Shown: positions 48,388 through 59,365 of the stretch, in pieces
Position numbering within the stretch: the first letter of the stretch is position 1
How the letters are laid out: each line of letters begins with the position of its first letter
Assembly (NCBI GenBank): GCA_024195585.1
Contig: SWBL01000190.1
Location: 32,097 to 96,096 of the forward strand
Length of the DNA stretch: 64,000 nt
Direction: 5' to 3'
DNA from: Aureobasidium sp. EXF-3400
Taxonomy: Eukaryota > Ascomycota > Dothideomycetes > Dothideales > Saccotheciaceae
Translations under genes and position numbers: made by a program
The notes under the pieces: generated by a model
Told to the model about the DNA's origin: nothing
The model's input: the letters and a program-made list of their open reading frames with translations, nothing else
Database searches by the model: none

Positions 48388-49074
48388 ATGGATGATACCG
48401 ATGTCATTGTCACCTTCCAGACGTTTGTCGGCGTCTTTAGCGACTTTCTGATCGTTGCTATTCATACGATCCTCTACGAGCGCGACATTTACCCGCGCGA
48501 CTCGTTCCTGTCGGCCAAAAAGTACAACTACAGCGTCCGCCAGTCCCGTCATCCTAAAGTCTGCCAATGGATCACCGATGCCGTCGCCGCTGTCCAGACT
48601 GAGCTCCTCAAGGGTACTGTTGATCGTGTAGCTCTCGTCATCTACTCTGCCCAAGATACACCTCTCGAGCGCTTCGTCTTTGACCTCAGCCGCTTCCCCT
48701 TTGTCCCAAAGGAATACCACTTTACCCCCATGTCAAGAACTACCGATGATGGCGAAACTGTCGCTGTCCTACCGCGAGTCGACTTGGAAGAACAAATGCG
48801 TGCAACAATGAGCAGGCTATCATCCTGCGGCTCCACACTGAAGCCTCTGCCCGAGAACTGTACCTTCACCATCGCCATTGAGCTGCGAGACAATACAAAC
48901 CCTCCCATCGGTCAGCCTCAACCTTGGATACCTGCCCAACCTGATCTGCACAACACCAACCCAGATGCTGCCAAGAAGAACAGTCGGACTACACCAATAC
49001 GTGCAGTTTCTGCTGGAGACATGGTCTTTGAAACCTGGATTGAAGAAGCAAAGGCTAAACTCGACCCTGCTTGA
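48388..49074 (+). CDS. REV7: HORMA-domain protein Rev7 (Mad2B), DNA polymerase zeta subunit
   Basis: Rev7 is the non-catalytic subunit of translesion polymerase zeta and, in other eukaryotes, part of shieldin-type repair control; it captures Rev3 peptides with a safety-belt HORMA fold. Single exon, 228 aa. HORMA landmarks: V-G-V-F-S-D-F-L-I-V-A-I-H-T-I-L-Y near the start, Y-P-R-D-S-F, E-R-F-V-F-D-L, and a C-terminal seat-belt region with A-G-D-M-V-F-E-T-W-I-E-E. A Pro/Gln/Asn-rich insertion lies near residues 175-195. ATG 48388 has a good context (GTCGACATGG). MluI-box-like sites lie just upstream. Confidence 0.9.
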   Translation: MDDTDVIVTFQTFVGVFSDFLIVAIHTILYERDIYPRDSFLSAKKYNYSVRQSRHPKVCQWITDAVAAVQTELLKGTVDRVALVIYSAQDTPLERFVFDLSRFPFVPKEYHFTPMSRTTDDGETVAVLPRVDLEEQMRATMSRLSSCGSTLKPLPENCTFTIAIELRDNTNPPIGQPQPWIPAQPDLHNTNPDAAKKNSRTTPIRAVSAGDMVFETWIEEAKAKLDPA

Positions 49075-49155
49075 ACACCCATGCTAAAACATACACTCTC
49101 TCCCTTCGAATGGACCAGCACAATCAGCCTACACCAAGTTTCCAGCCGTCGTTTC

Positions 49156-49692
49156 TCACATCTGTATCTCAGGCTTGTTGACGTCAACAATCTGTCTGCT
49201 CCTCTTCTCGACTCCACCAATATCCTCCGCGGGCATAGCATGTGGTACAAGCTTCAAGGGTTGAAGCACTTCCGGTTCGACTGTCGGTCGTGGAGGCCTG
49301 TCATGGCCTGAGATGTACACGACTTTCGTTTCCGTGACTGTCAAAGTCGGTGTGGTTGTTGCCCTCCAGGTCTTCCATACTGTCTTGACTCCTGTGCAAG
49401 AAGCCAAATCGCATTTTGCCGCTCGAAACGCCCTCTGGTTTGTCTTGAGATCTTCAACCGTCACTTCCAGTAACATTCTGTGTGTTTTGTTGCTGAGGGC
49501 CACATTGAAAGAGACGACGATGAGGGAGACGCTGACTGTCATGAGGCCTAGTAAAATCAGCATCTTCTGGCAGAAGCTGTTGTCGTTGGGCATCGTTATG
49601 AATTTCGGGATGCTCTTCTGGGTGGTTGATTGATGAATCGCGACTCTGTTGATGGCAGGACGGAAACAAGACGTTTTTGCTTGTTCAGTCAT
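49156..49692 (-). CDS. Small single-pass membrane protein with Thr-Val-rich ectodomain (TVT-1)
   Basis: Family not recognised. 178 aa from ATG 49692, or 145 aa from the internal ATG at 49593, which would place the membrane helix close to the N-terminus. One hydrophobic span (M-L-I-L-L-G-L-M-T-V-S-V-S-L-I-V-V) is followed by a Lys/Arg-rich segment, C-D-L-A-S-C, then T-T-T-P-T-L-T-V-T-E-T-K-V and a Pro/Val-rich tail. Two similar proteins lie within 2 kb (50128-50684 on the - strand and 51105-51716 on the + strand), so this looks like a small local family. Its stop is 82 bp from the REV7 stop, convergent. Confidence 0.6.
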   Translation of the reverse strand: MTEQAKTSCFRPAINRVAIHQSTTQKSIPKFITMPNDNSFCQKMLILLGLMTVSVSLIVVSFNVALSNKTHRMLLEVTVEDLKTNQRAFRAAKCDLASCTGVKTVWKTWRATTTPTLTVTETKVVYISGHDRPPRPTVEPEVLQPLKLVPHAMPAEDIGGVEKRSRQIVDVNKPEIQM

Positions 49693-50127
49693 TCAATCAA
49701 AGCATTTGCAGAGGCCTAGCTTTTCGACGATTGAGCAAGATTCGAGGTCTGTCCTGATCATGCCATACCGACCCCACAGATCAGACTTCACCAAAACTCT
49801 TTGCCAACATTATTCTACGATACCAAGGAACTCAAACAGCGATACTTGTCTGTAGTGAAGACGTCACTCTAGAACTTTGGAGGAGGAGAATTACAGACTT
49901 TAGCACACCGGGAGGGATGACTTTTTTGATTCATGAGCTTTGTGCTCCTGTTGCCAGCTCTCTAACATATTGTTAATAGCAATACCCAAACAATTAAAGT
50001 GATTGCATTGTTATCCCTAGGCTTTTATCAAGCGCTTGATCACATCCTCAATTTTCTCTCCTTGCTCCTAACGTCCAGACCATATACGGGTACCGATCCT
50101 GGTGAATATGCAGCCTCGACTGGGACA
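49693..50127. other. Spacer between TVT-1 and TVT-2
   Basis: 435 bases with no supported gene. It should contain the TVT-1 promoter and the TVT-2 3' flank. Nothing else seen. Confidence 0.4.
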
Positions 50128-50684
50128 TCAGTGAAGCTCGGTCACGCTTGGTGGTATGTCGTGCTGTGTCAGGCTCAGCGTAACTGTCGCGGTCACGGTC
50201 TCGGTCACAGTCGTCGTGACTGTCTCTGGTTCTGCGATTGCTGAACCTCCACACTGTATATCCAAGCCAGTCACCATGTATCTGCCAGGTCGATCGATCT
50301 GAACTTGAAGTTGAACTTCGGTGGAGACTTCAGGATTATCCTCTGCCTGTGCCTTTCTGCCAGGGCGTCCGCAAAGGAGAACGAAGATTAAGACCCAGAT
50401 GACGAACACCATTGCCCATTTGCCTACAGAGTCGTCCTTCTCGTTGTCGCTCTGGCTCTTTGGAGGGATAGGTTCGTGGGGAGGTGTCTTTTCGACAGGG
50501 GTATTCGACAGTCCGTGTTCGGGCTCGTATGGTCGGATTCTCGCTTCTCTTGTGGAAGCATCGTGTCGCTCAGGTCGAGAGTTCCTGCTTCCATCTTGGA
50601 TTCGAGGAGCAGTTCATCAGTCTCGAGATTGTCTTGGGGCCAGCCTTCATCATCGGGTGTGGGTTGTTGATGAGAGAAAGCCAT
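50128..50684 (-). pseudogene. TVT-2: membrane protein with a frame break (or an atypical intron)
   Basis: The only good ATG (50684) opens M-A-F-S-H-Q-Q-P-T-P and a hydrophilic frame that does not reach the membrane segment. A second frame, open from about 50625 to the stop at 50128, encodes E-K-D-D-S-V-G-K-W-A-M, a hydrophobic helix (V-F-V-I-W-V-L-I-F-V-L-L-C-G), then a segment with a run of T-V-T/E-T-V units, like its two neighbours. No GT donor lies between the ATG and the point where the second frame opens. An intron with a weak GTCGAA donor and a GTAG acceptor could join the frames (after N-T-D) at the cost of skipping much of the second frame. A one-base indel, real or a sequencing error, is the simpler reading. 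Confidence 0.5.
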
Positions 50685-51104
50685 GTTTGGATGTAATCCC
50701 GCTGGAAATTTGGATAGTGAGGATGATATCGCTATCGTGTAGTATGATGATGGATGATGGTTTGACGGTTGCAAGGGCACTGTTTTTCTCACTGTGAGTC
50801 AACCTTTTTGTGCAAGAAAGTCAATCACAGCTTAGGAAGTAGCGTTGAAGCTTTTGACTCTTCTTTGCGATCATCCGAGCAGATATCAATCACATGCCAA
50901 CGAACAATCTTGGCCTTCTCGAAGCTTTGGACGCAACTATGTGAAGAACTCACTCAATCGAAGAACGTTCTTGGTTACGTTGCGACATGACTTGGACAAT
51001 GAAGCATGCATTTGCTGCGCTTGATGACCAAGACATAAGACCTGGATGAATGCAGACCTACGTTCTTCATTTGCCCAACCTCCTTCTTCACCTTGATACC
51101 CAAT
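50685..51104. promoter_or_regulatory. Divergent interval, TVT-2 / TVT-3
   Basis: 420 bases between the TVT-2 start (-) and the TVT-3 start (+). ATGATGGATGATGG-type repeats near 50744-50759 are visible. No gene is supported. Confidence 0.4.
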
Positions 51105-51716
51105 ATGTGGATCGAGTCCAACCCACCTCCAGCGTACCATACGCATGAGGACATACCGCCATCATGCGAAGCTACTATGGCGCCAGCCTACACCCCAATA
51201 CAGACCTCGCCAGACCAAGCAGGAACCTCATCTCCATCCAGTCGAGCATCTAGGCATCTTCCGCCCTCGAGACCCCTCCAACGTTCTGATCGCCTAGAAC
51301 TCACCAATCAATCCACAACCATCAACATCGGACGCCCGTCGGAACGCGATGAAGAATGTGGCAATACCCCTACCTCTTCCACCAAATCCTCCGAGTCTGA
51401 TACCTGTTTTGATTTGGTCGGCGCCATCTTTGCTCTATGTTTTGTTTGCATGTTCGTCACTATGGTCTGCACTGCTATATTTTTGTCGGAGGACGCTGCG
51501 GCTTTGAAGGAAAGTTCAAGGGTCTTGGATAGGGTGTATGGGCCGAAACACACCGTCACGCAGACTGTTACGAGACTGGAGCCCGGACTTGCGAGTACTG
51601 TTACTGTCACTGCAGAGATATACAGGACTGTGGGGACGGTAACTCATGAGTATGTGGAGAGGATTACTGAGACGGTCACACAGACTAAGAGAGACGTTTC
51701 GCCTACGGATATGTAA
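51105..51716 (+). CDS. Single-pass membrane protein with TVT-rich ectodomain (TVT-3)
   Basis: Family not recognised. 203 aa, single exon, ATG 51105. Residues 1-105 are hydrophilic and Pro/Ser/Thr-rich (P-P-P-A-Y-H-T-H and P-S-S-R-A-S-R). A strongly hydrophobic span follows (D-L-V-G-A-I-F-A-L-C-F-V-C-M-F-V-T-M-V). After it come T-V-T-Q-T-V-T-R, T-V-T-V-T-A-E and E-T-V-T-Q-T-K-R. The layout (proline-rich tail, one helix, TVT repeats) is shared with the two neighbouring genes. Thr-rich repeats may be O-mannosylated if they face outward; orientation is unknown. The N-terminal P-P-P-A-Y resembles a PY motif bound by Nedd4/Rsp5-type ligases, which is suggestive only. Confidence 0.65.
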   Translation: MWIESNPPPAYHTHEDIPPSCEATMAPAYTPIQTSPDQAGTSSPSSRASRHLPPSRPLQRSDRLELTNQSTTINIGRPSERDEECGNTPTSSTKSSESDTCFDLVGAIFALCFVCMFVTMVCTAIFLSEDAAALKESSRVLDRVYGPKHTVTQTVTRLEPGLASTVTVTAEIYRTVGTVTHEYVERITETVTQTKRDVSPTDM

Positions 51717-53200
51717 ACACTTGAGGGACGAGAAAGGCTGGGAGCAAGAATGATATAACATGGGGACTTGGCCGGTTCAGAGACCACTGAAGATACTAGA
51801 GACTTGATCGGTCGTTACCTGCGGAAGTCCCTTCCAAGTCTTGGCCCTCGTGAGATGGCTCTATACAATCCAAGCATTACCTTTACTCATATCAGTGCAT
51901 ATCAATTCACGATGTACCTGCCGTAATGGTTCACTTTGCGGGTTGGCGTGGCCTCCACGGTGAACGACGGCTGGAGAGCAAGCAGAGAAATGACTCCAAG
52001 CTGGTTCTTGTGGAAGGACCAACGCTGTCGCATTCCGACTTGCTCCTTCTTGTCCAAATTTTCCAGTGAGTTCAGCCGCAAACATACAACGCTAAACAAG
52101 AAGGCGTTCAGCCAACGAGAACCGCAAGCTTGAGGGAAGAGGGAAATAAATTGTTGCATCCTTATTCCCTCACAGCGACCGAAACAAAAGTGCTCGTTGT
52201 GTGGAGAAGAATGTCACCGGTTAGTGGTCAATGATAATGATCAAAAGCGTTTGACGATTCAATTGGCAATTGTTAGGATTCCTGGGTGATGTGCAGTGCT
52301 TGCTCCGTGCTTGACACCAGATGACTCTTCTTGTTCAGGTAAGGACCTACACGATGACTCGACAGCCGGCGGTCTCGTCCACGCTGCACGACTGTTTGCA
52401 GAAGATCTGGGGAGCTCGCAGCACGAAGACCATTCGTGAATCATGCCGAGCGACCAGATTGTTGATCACTTTGCAGAAGCAAAGAGTTGATAGGTAGGAC
52501 TTGCCGACGGTCGGACCCATTGAACGAACGGCGCAAGATGACAGCAAAGATTTGCGGTAGGATTGCATTTTCGCTCCAGCTATCTTTTGTAGGAAGCAAA
52601 ATGGTAACCAGATGCAGTCGAGGCTTGCCACGCCCTACGAATGTGGCGAGAATAAGAAGGGTTGGGACGACAGATGCAGGTTTACTTTCGGCAGCGGCGC
52701 CGCCCGAAGGATTTCAAGGGTTTGTTTGCGCAAGGCTTTGCAGCTTGGCAGCTCTTTCTCGACGTCTTGCAACGCCGTAAGAAACACAAGTAAGTCGACA
52801 AGAGCTGCTGACCACCATCAGCGCTTGGATAGGTATGTAAAACAATCGTAGTCGAGCCCCGGGCACCGACACGTCATTTTTCAGGCGGACATAGCCCGGT
52901 ATGGGGCGGACAGGACCGGTTCACTGGCGACGACAGAGCCGAGACCCGCTATACAGGGCGCGAACGGACTTTTTTTGATTTTTCATAACCAAATTTTTGC
53001 TCTAGCGCGTCAACGACGGATGACTACGACCAGTTTCTTACGTACATATATCCAATCCACAGGGCAGCTCAAGTCCGACCTTCATACCTCAGACCTTTCC
53101 TCATCTTCATACCCCGCCTGTTGCTTCAAAGGTGTTTGATTAGGTTGTTGGACACGTGCGCCACTGCCTATTACCACTCTTCTCTCATATATCGCCTGTC
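51717..53200. promoter_or_regulatory. Long upstream region of the amino-acid permease
   Basis: 1,484 bases without a supported gene; small frames near 52487-52850 look random. GATA-type sites (TGATAA at 52232-52237 and TGATAG at 52488-52493) match the HGATAR consensus of the AreA/NIT2 nitrogen regulator, which commonly controls fungal permeases. A T-rich run near 52970-53000 may help define the core promoter. The regulatory role is inferred. Confidence 0.45.
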
Positions 53201-54916
53201 ATGTTCTCTTCGGAGAAGAAAGAGGCCAGCATTGGCAGCAAAGCCGTGCAAGACGTTCCTTACAGTCATTCGTCGAGCCCCAGCTCAATTTCCCAAGATG
53301 ATGTCGAGGGTTCGCCAGTTCCGGGCACTACTGTCCAGCTCAAGCGTAGACTGCAGTCGCGTCATCTGCAGATGATTGCCATTGGTATGAACGCCGTTTC
53401 CAAGTCTTGCTACAAGACAATGGTCTAACAATGACTCTTTTCAGGTGGAACAATCGGTACAGGTCTTTTCATCGGTTCTGGAGGTGCACTCGCAAATGCT
53501 GGACCCGCCGGAGCATTGATCGCATACGCCTTCGTTGGTACACTCGTGTACTCCGTTATGGTCGCCCTCGGTGAAATGGCCACCTTCCTGCCTGTTTCCG
53601 GCGCCTTCACAGCATACGCATCCCGCTTCGTCGACCCCAGTCTTGGATTCGCAATGGGTTGGATCTACTGGTTCTCATGGGCCATGACATATGCCCTGGA
53701 ATTGACTGCTAGCGGTCTGATCATTCAATACTGGGACTCCAGCCTCAACATTGGTATCTTCATTGGTACTTTCTGGGCCATCATTTCTCTCGTCAACTTC
53801 CTTCCCGTTTCCTTCTACGGAGAGATCGAGTTCTACTTTGCCAGTATCAAGGTCCTGACTGTCATTGGATTTATGATCTTTGCCATTTGCATTGATGCAG
53901 GAGCTGGACAACACGGATACCTAGGTTTCGACACGTGGAAGAACCCTGGAGCTTTTGCTCCTTACCTTGTTGAGAACAACCAGGCCGTCGCCAAGTTCGT
54001 CGGTTTCTGGGCTGTTTTGATCCAGGCCGGTTTCTCTTACCAGGGGACTGAGCTTGTCGGTATCGCAGCTGGTGAAACTAGCAACCCCCGCAAGACTGTC
54101 CCTGCTGCTATCAAGAAGACCTTCTACCGTATCGTCTTCTTCTTCGTCCTGACCATCTTCTTCATTGGACTTCTCGTACCTTACGACAACGAGGGCCTCA
54201 TCTCCGACCACACCGACGCTTCCTCCTCTCCCTTCGTCATCGCCGCCAACCTTGCAGGCGTCAAGGTGCTCCCCAGCATCATCAACGCAGTCCTCCTCTG
54301 TGTCGTCCTCAGCGCCGCAAACTCGAACGTCTACTCTGGCTCTCGTATCTTGGTCGGTTTGGCCGAGCAGGGCTCAGCACCCAAGTGGATGGCCCGCACC
54401 ACCGCCCGCGGTGTCCCATACTTCGCCGTTGCCTTCACCGCCGCCTTCGGTCTCCTCGGCTTCATGAACGAATCTAACAGCGGAGGTCAAGTCTTTAACT
54501 GGCTGGTCAACATCACCGGTGTCGCTGGCTTCATCACCTGGACCTGCATCAACATCTCTCACATTGCATTCATGCGCGCACTCGCCGCCAGAAACGTGTC
54601 TCGCGATACACTGCCCTACAAGGCCATGTGGCAGCCTTGGTTCTCGTGGTACGGTGTGTTCTTCAACATTTTGATTATCCTTACTCAGGGATTCACTGCC
54701 TTCATGCCTTGGAACACTAGCGATTTCTTCGTTGCGTATATTTCGCTGTTCTTGTTTGCTGCTCTTTACGGTGGACACAAGCTTGTGTACCGTCAACCTT
54801 TCGTCAAGCCCATCGAGGCTGATCTCGACACTGGACGCAAGGAGATTGAGGAGATGCACTTTGAAGAGGTCGAGCCTGTCGGTGCATGGCAGAAGTTCTG
54901 GGCATGGATGGGCTAG
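53201..54916 (+). CDS. Amino-acid permease (AAT/YAT family, 12 TM)
   Basis: Plasma-membrane proton/amino-acid symporter of the APC superfamily. Model: join 53201-53384, 53445-54916, 551 aa. The N-terminal cytosolic tail (about 60 residues) is Ser-rich with several Lys, as needed for ubiquitin-controlled endocytosis in this family. The first helix carries the signature G-G-T-I-G-T-G-L-F-I-G-S-G, built across the intron. Later landmarks are E-M-A-T-F-L-P-V-S-G-A-F, F-S-Y-Q-G-T-E-L-V-G-I-A-A-G-E and S-A-A-N-S-N-V-Y-S-G-S-R. The C-terminal tail ends E-P-V-G-A-W-Q-K-F-W-A-W-M-G, typical of these permeases. Specificity (general or selective) cannot be decided from sequence alone. Two GATA sites lie upstream. 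Confidence 0.95.
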
Positions 54917-55401
54917 TTCTTTGCATTTTGCATCTCTCTTTTTTCGGTTTCGCATATTGGTTGCATATTTCTTGTTCATAATATTCTCTTTTTACAGGCT
55001 TATACCCGGGTTGGGTTGGGAGCAAAATTATCTATAGATAGACTTAGAAGGACTTTGATGTCTAGAGGATTTTCGATGATGAATGAAGAACGATTTACTT
55101 TCAAGACTCTTTGCCTGCTCCTATGCGTTCTGATCCCCTGTGTCAGTTGAGACTTGGTGCTTTGGTTTTGTGATGGAGGACAGTGATGACAGAGGCTACG
55201 GCAACAAGTCGGGACGAAAAAGTTAAGGTACTTGGAACAGAAGCTGCATTCATATTTGGACATGTCGTTACTCATTGCATTGCGAATTGATGCAGAAGAT
55301 GATCGCACCTACCCTTGAGACCACTCAAACTCCAGTCCTCTCTGTATGACAACCAAACTCCAGTCCTCACTACATGCTATATGCCATGCGCAGAAATTCC
55401 A
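54917..55401. other. Convergent 3' region, permease / patatin-like gene
   Basis: 485 bases between converging stops, expected to contain both 3' UTRs. A duplicated phrase (CAAACTCCAGTCCTC at about 55327-55341 and again near 55349-55363) is visible. No gene is supported. Confidence 0.45.
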
Positions 55402-58075
55402 TCAATTCCCTCTCTTCTTGACAAGTCTTTTCGGCCGAGTATGGCTATCCCTATCGTGACTCTGTCTCGACTGTCTCTTGTCTTCGAACCGAACCTTGTT
55501 TGCTGCACGCTCTACCAAGTGTGTAGGCATTTCATTCCTAGGTGATGCTCGCTCGTACGAAAATGCTTGGTAGACTGGAGGTCTTGAGACATACTCTGGT
55601 GGGAAGGTTTGTTGTGGCGGCGTAGAGTTCCGTGTGTGGTAGGGGAGCTCGACTGCAGAGTCCGTTCGTAGACGTGCTGTATGTTGATATGGTTGTGTTG
55701 CGTTTTGATATGGTTGTGTTGTATATTGGTATGGTTGTGTTGACGATGCTGGTCTTGCTGGAAGAGGTGGTCTTGGAGAATTTGATGGTCTACAAGACGC
55801 CTCTTGAATCAATGTCCTTGGGAAGCCACTCAGCAGATACCTTTGAGCGCCGCCTTGACAACCTCCTTGCAGAACAAGGGATATCGTGGTAGAAGCCATC
55901 GGGTTGGCGACTTCGAAGCCAATTCGAGGGATGCTCAGCATACCATAAATAGCTAGTTGCGAGAGCATTTGGTTTGTGAGCTTGACTTTGACGTGTCTGC
56001 CAGGTGTGCATCCTGATACGTCTTGAATGACAAACTCGGGTGTGAAGGTTGGTGTGCATTGCTTCAGAAGGAAGTCGCCAAGTGCTTTGAGGTTGGACGA
56101 GCCTTCCTCAAACTTGCAGCAGATATAGCCTGTACACGTGAAGCTCCCACCTCTCTGCGGCGTGGTGTTGATCAGATCAAAGTAGAAGGAGCTCGCGACG
56201 AGAGAGCAAGCAATGTCTCTCGTCATTTCCACCACATCAGGGTCCTGCAGTCGCTGTTTGACATCGGCTTGAAATTCTCGAAACTTGTCTTTGGCATCGA
56301 AAGGAGGCAACTTCTTCTTCAGGTCCAGATTGAAGCGAATATAAGGGCTTGGGAAGTCATTGTTTCGATTGTTGATGTCGGCTTCGAATTCGGTCCAGGT
56401 GTGTTCAGCATCGAGTATGTTATCGAATCGCTGGTACAATGCCTCCAGTGTACGACGGATGCCTCCTGACTTGTCGCCATCCTTGGGACTTGACGAACGT
56501 CTTTCTAATTTCCCTCGCGCTTCGGACAGATTTTGGCCAGTTCCAATAGATAGCAGCATATCAGGATGTTTGTCCGCGATCTCGGGCCAGAGGAGCTTTC
56601 GTTCTCGGTTCGCAACGTTGACCGGATTGTTGTGGTAGAGTCCTCCGTCAATGTAGCTTGTCCTTGTCTTTGAGTGGGTATAGGGCTTGAAGTATAATGG
56701 TGCCGCAGAAGTGGCTATTGCTGCTTCGCAAACTCCAAGTTCGTTCGAAGGGTCCTCAGGTCTGACAAAGATCTGCCTGTCTCCTGGGCTTCTCGAGCGA
56801 TTGTAGTTGGCCAAGATCATGGCCTCATTTCCATCTGCAGAGGTAGTCGTTACAGCAACCTTGGTCTTGAAAGCGTTCAAAGAGTCGTTGACACCAAAGA
56901 GAGGCTTCTGGCCCAGTGTTTCTCGCAAAACATCATGGAGAGGTGTTGATTTATACCTGCTACCGCTCAAGACTCGCGCTACATCTCCGAGTTCGCGCTT
57001 AGTGAAAGCTTGATCGCAAAACTTCTCGAACATCCCGATGCAATAGCGGACGGACCATTGCTTTACTCCTAGAGCCAGAGCATTGATTCCTCCTGTGCTG
57101 GTGCCGACTATCAGGTCGAAAAACGATTGTATGCGGACGTTGCCTCCAAGAGCTTTCTCGATAGCTCGTAGGACTTCGAGCTCCATGATCCCTCGCATAC
57201 CGCCTCCGTCGAGGGACAGTATTCGTACTCCCACGTGATCGGGTTTATCAGTAATCTCCCATGGCGGTCCAAAGCCGATGTCCATGTGTAGCGGACAGTA
57301 TTCCAGTTTTATTCTGCCATGGCCTCTCGTTCCGCAATCTCGAACGCAATTGTCGCAAAGCACATGTCCGCATGGTAGAGGGTGTAGTGGTGTATTGACC
57401 AGACAGCCAAAGCAACTTGCATGACTGATGAAAGGCCTAGCTGTTCCTAACTCCTTGAAGCAATAATCCAGTTGGTCGATATGCAATTCGTTGGCAAGTA
57501 TCCTAGGGGCAGTCTCCGGTTCCTCTTGCACGGTTTCCAAGTATTCTTCCTCGTACATATCGAGTGTGCTCTTGAGGAACGACATCCACTGCGGTAGATA
57601 TGAGGTTGCAGTAATACTGGTAGTATACTGTCCTGATCCAATAACCTTGCCCTCCAAAGTACGATGTTCCATGCCATGAGATAGTCGTGTGCCGGTACAT
57701 GTGCGATTCGAGCGATCGGTGAAAGAGCACATCAGGTGATCACCACAGAATGTCTTTAGCATGCGTTCGAGGGATGGTTGATAGTATGGAACAAAGACAT
57801 CCTTGATTCCTCCTGGCACTCGTCAGCATATCTATAATTACACGTCGGCATTGTCACTTACCCCTGCGGTTTCGTATGCAGTCATATAAGATGCATGACG
57901 CTACTATGCGTCCAAGAAACCGGAGTATCTCCTTAGGTGATGTGCCTCGCAGCTGTTGTCGTTGTATCTGCACTGCAAGTCGAAGTGCATGCTCACCAAT
58001 GTTCGAGCCTAATGTCGGCACAACCCCGCTCCATCTTCGTGACTGACAAGTTGTTTTTCGAGTAAGATCACACAT
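55402..58075 (-). CDS. Patatin-like phospholipase with RING-like zinc cluster
   Basis: Calcium-independent acyl hydrolase of the patatin/iPLA2 family. Model: complement join 55402-57812, 57862-58075, 874 aa; the junction gives R-R-G-G-I-K-D-V-F-V-P-Y-Y. A cysteine cluster near residues 210-255 (S-C-F-G-C, P-C-G-H-V-L-C-D-N-C, Y-C-P-L-H) resembles a RING/treble-clef fold. The patatin domain follows: oxyanion-hole D-G-G-G-M-R-G (273-279), nucleophile elbow G-T-S-T-G-G with Ser310, and D-G-G with Asp460 (Y-I-D-G-G-L-Y-H-N-N-P), a complete catalytic dyad. The C-terminal ~150 residues are disordered, with three T-Q-P-Y-Q repeats and a basic end. Active-site residues are intact, so it is probably an active lipid hydrolase; the zinc cluster's partner is unknown. 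Confidence 0.9.
55678..55745 (-). repeat. Three 21-bp repeats encoding T-Q-P-Y-Q-x-T/A
   Basis: On the - strand, three imperfect 21-base units in the patatin-like gene encode a heptapeptide T-Q-P-Y-Q-x-T/A. The repeat lies in the disordered C-terminal tail and is likely length-variable between strains. Confidence 0.75.
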
Positions 58076-59365
58076 GTTATATTGTTATGGTAGTATAGCC
58101 AGTATACCACACTCAGAAGAGAAAGAGATCATCAGAGACACAAAAGACAAAGTAAGAAGGAAACCACAATTCTTAACATTCCAGCTGACGTTTCGAAGGT
58201 TTCGTAGACTCCATAGCTGCCGCGGACGGCGGTCTTGGGCTCTCGCCATGTTCAGTCCTGATGTAACGAGAAGTGGTCCCAACTCAGGCAGGGCCATGCC
58301 TGAACGGTTTCTTCATATGAACAAGGCATCCGGAACAGCCGAGACGGAGAGGCTCCCTTCGGTAGCGGGTCGGTAAGGGCTCGTTTCTTGCGCTGCGGGA
58401 GCGTAGCCAACTCTAAATATGATAGAAATCCATGATCCTGGCTGACGGATGCCTGAGTCTTTACGACGTCGCTACTTGTCCTCGTTTGTCTTGCTTACGA
58501 GATTCACACCACGACTGTGTACCGACAGTGATGAGCTGAGATTACAAAGAGCAATACTATCCAGAGATTTTGTAATGATATCTTTGGGAGACACGAATCC
58601 TTGTCGAAACCAAGACTCGAGGTCCACTTCCATTTGGCTAGAGGCCGAGGAGGCGTTACGTATCCGGTCGCGCCAAGGCCTCACCATTCAGTTTGGAAAC
58701 ACCATCCGAGTCAAGCCCTTTGGTGGACATAAATTTGGAGACCGCGGGACGGGACGATGAATTAGGTTTAAGAAACACAGAGGTGTCGAGGTGTCGAGAC
58801 ATGTTGTTCGAGGCATGTGAAAGGCTGAAGACAGGACGTCAGGCTTATACGGACGGCACTGTGTCCGGCAATGTCAGGTCACCTGCATGACCAGAAGCGC
58901 ACAGTGCACGGAGCGACGCATCGAGGGCAGCTGAGAGGCGCTGTACTCCATACAGTACACAGTACAAGTCACAACGAGAGCTCTAGCAGACAAGCCACTG
59001 GTGTCCCTAATCGAGATCCAGCTCGGGAGCTCCGAGAAGGCAGAGTAAGCAGCCAGATCTAACAGTCCAGACCCCACTGTGTCCATCCTTGTGATCATCC
59101 AAGAACAAGCACTAGATGCAGACGCCTTGCTTGGCTTGTTACTGCTCTGTCACAAGTCTGCTCATGAACACAGCATGTCTTGCGCGGGCTGAATTGAGGC
59201 GCAAGTAGGATTGTTGTTGAAGTGTGAAATCAGTTTCAAGTATGCTACAAAGGCAAAGGGCTATCCGTTACGACCCCGACCATGCTCCTGATAATATATA
59301 AATCATTCTCTTTCGTGTGCTATCGATCGTTTCGAGGCGCGCAAGTTTTCATGGAGTGGAGCACT
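58076..59365. other. Intergenic region upstream of the patatin-like gene
   Basis: 1,290 bases between the patatin-like start and the INH1 stop. The longest ATG-started frame (58449-58760, about 103 codons, + strand) has no recognisable domain. Repeated GTCGAG and ACAGT/TACAGTACACAGTAC-type strings occur near 58780-58970. No gene is supported with confidence. Confidence 0.45.

Noticed and set aside
58449..58760. 103-codon + strand frame upstream of the patatin-like gene
   Set aside because: ATG-started but without domain, signal or splice partner; kept only as part of the intergenic description.
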